DNA of 62,000 nucleotides, taken from NCBI GenBank assembly GCA_002633005.1, contig NMRA01000062.1, forward strand, positions 273,022 through 335,021, read 5' to 3'. The position numbers and the translations under genes are program-made. Source of the stretch: Phoronis australis (lineage: Eukaryota; Phoronida; Phoronidae). Below are positions 61,796 to 62,000 of the stretch, one piece after another. The notes beneath the pieces are model-generated. The model made no database searches, was not told the origin of the DNA, and saw only the letters and a list, made by a program, of their open reading frames with translations. The number at the start of each line of letters is the position of its first letter. The first letter of the stretch is position 1.

Positions 61796-62000
61796 CTGCA
61801 CAATCATGGCATGTGTAGCAGTAATGGTAGCGGCAGCAGTGTCAGTGATAGCTAAGAGTTACGCAGTGTTCTACACATCACAAAATTCAAACACAATTGG
61901 AATTACAAAAGTCATGAGGTTGTTCGAAAGTCCATGTTCACATTGTGGGAAGCATGCGTGTTAAGTCTTAGCATAATAAGCACATTGAATATGTACCAAA

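Overview
This window is nuclear DNA of a non-vertebrate animal. It is AT-rich, the genes are cut into many short exons by GT-AG introns, and the introns are full of small DNA transposons, fold-back elements and minisatellites. There is no bacterial-style gene layout, no rRNA or tRNA gene and no CRISPR array. The sequence alone does not fix the phylum.

Two genes were found. On the + strand, 1406-3150, a two-exon gene encodes a complete protein of about 410 residues of the EcKL/CHK-like (DUF1679-type) small-molecule kinase family. On the - strand, one very large gene appears to occupy 4570-61795 and to continue beyond the right edge. By following splice sites and reading phase I could chain 57 exons (about 4.8 kb of coding sequence, about 1,610 residues) with no in-frame stop. 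Its 5' part in the window (61.8-61.0 kb) encodes HEAT-type helical repeats. Then come acidic low-complexity linkers (60-52 kb), basic and mixed linkers (51-40 kb), a long alpha-helical region (41-16 kb) and a disordered Ser/Pro/Gln tail (12.5-4.6 kb). I do not recognise the family of the helical part. Within it, a set of exons of 39, 27, 81-87, 42-49 nt and a longer exon, mostly separated by phase-1 introns, occurs three times in tandem (38.1-31.4, 30.6-27.8 and 26.7-24.8 kb). The peptides look related, which points to an ancient intragenic exon-block duplication.

The two genes converge, tail to tail, across about 1.4 kb (3151-4569) that holds a 471-bp inverted-repeat transposon. The introns hold three copies of that transposon family (6-bp target duplications), two THAP-domain transposon remnants, two repeats with hammerhead-ribozyme-like ends, several MITE or SINE-like families, a possible LTR plus primer-binding site, and many minisatellites. 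Two minisatellites overlap the 3' splice site of an exon of the large gene, and a third abuts one. Assembly flaws are a 112-bp N gap inside a 19-bp minisatellite and a 633-bp near-identical duplication split by a single N, probably two haplotypes placed in series.

All exon calls come from reading splice signals and frame by eye; no transcript or database evidence was available.
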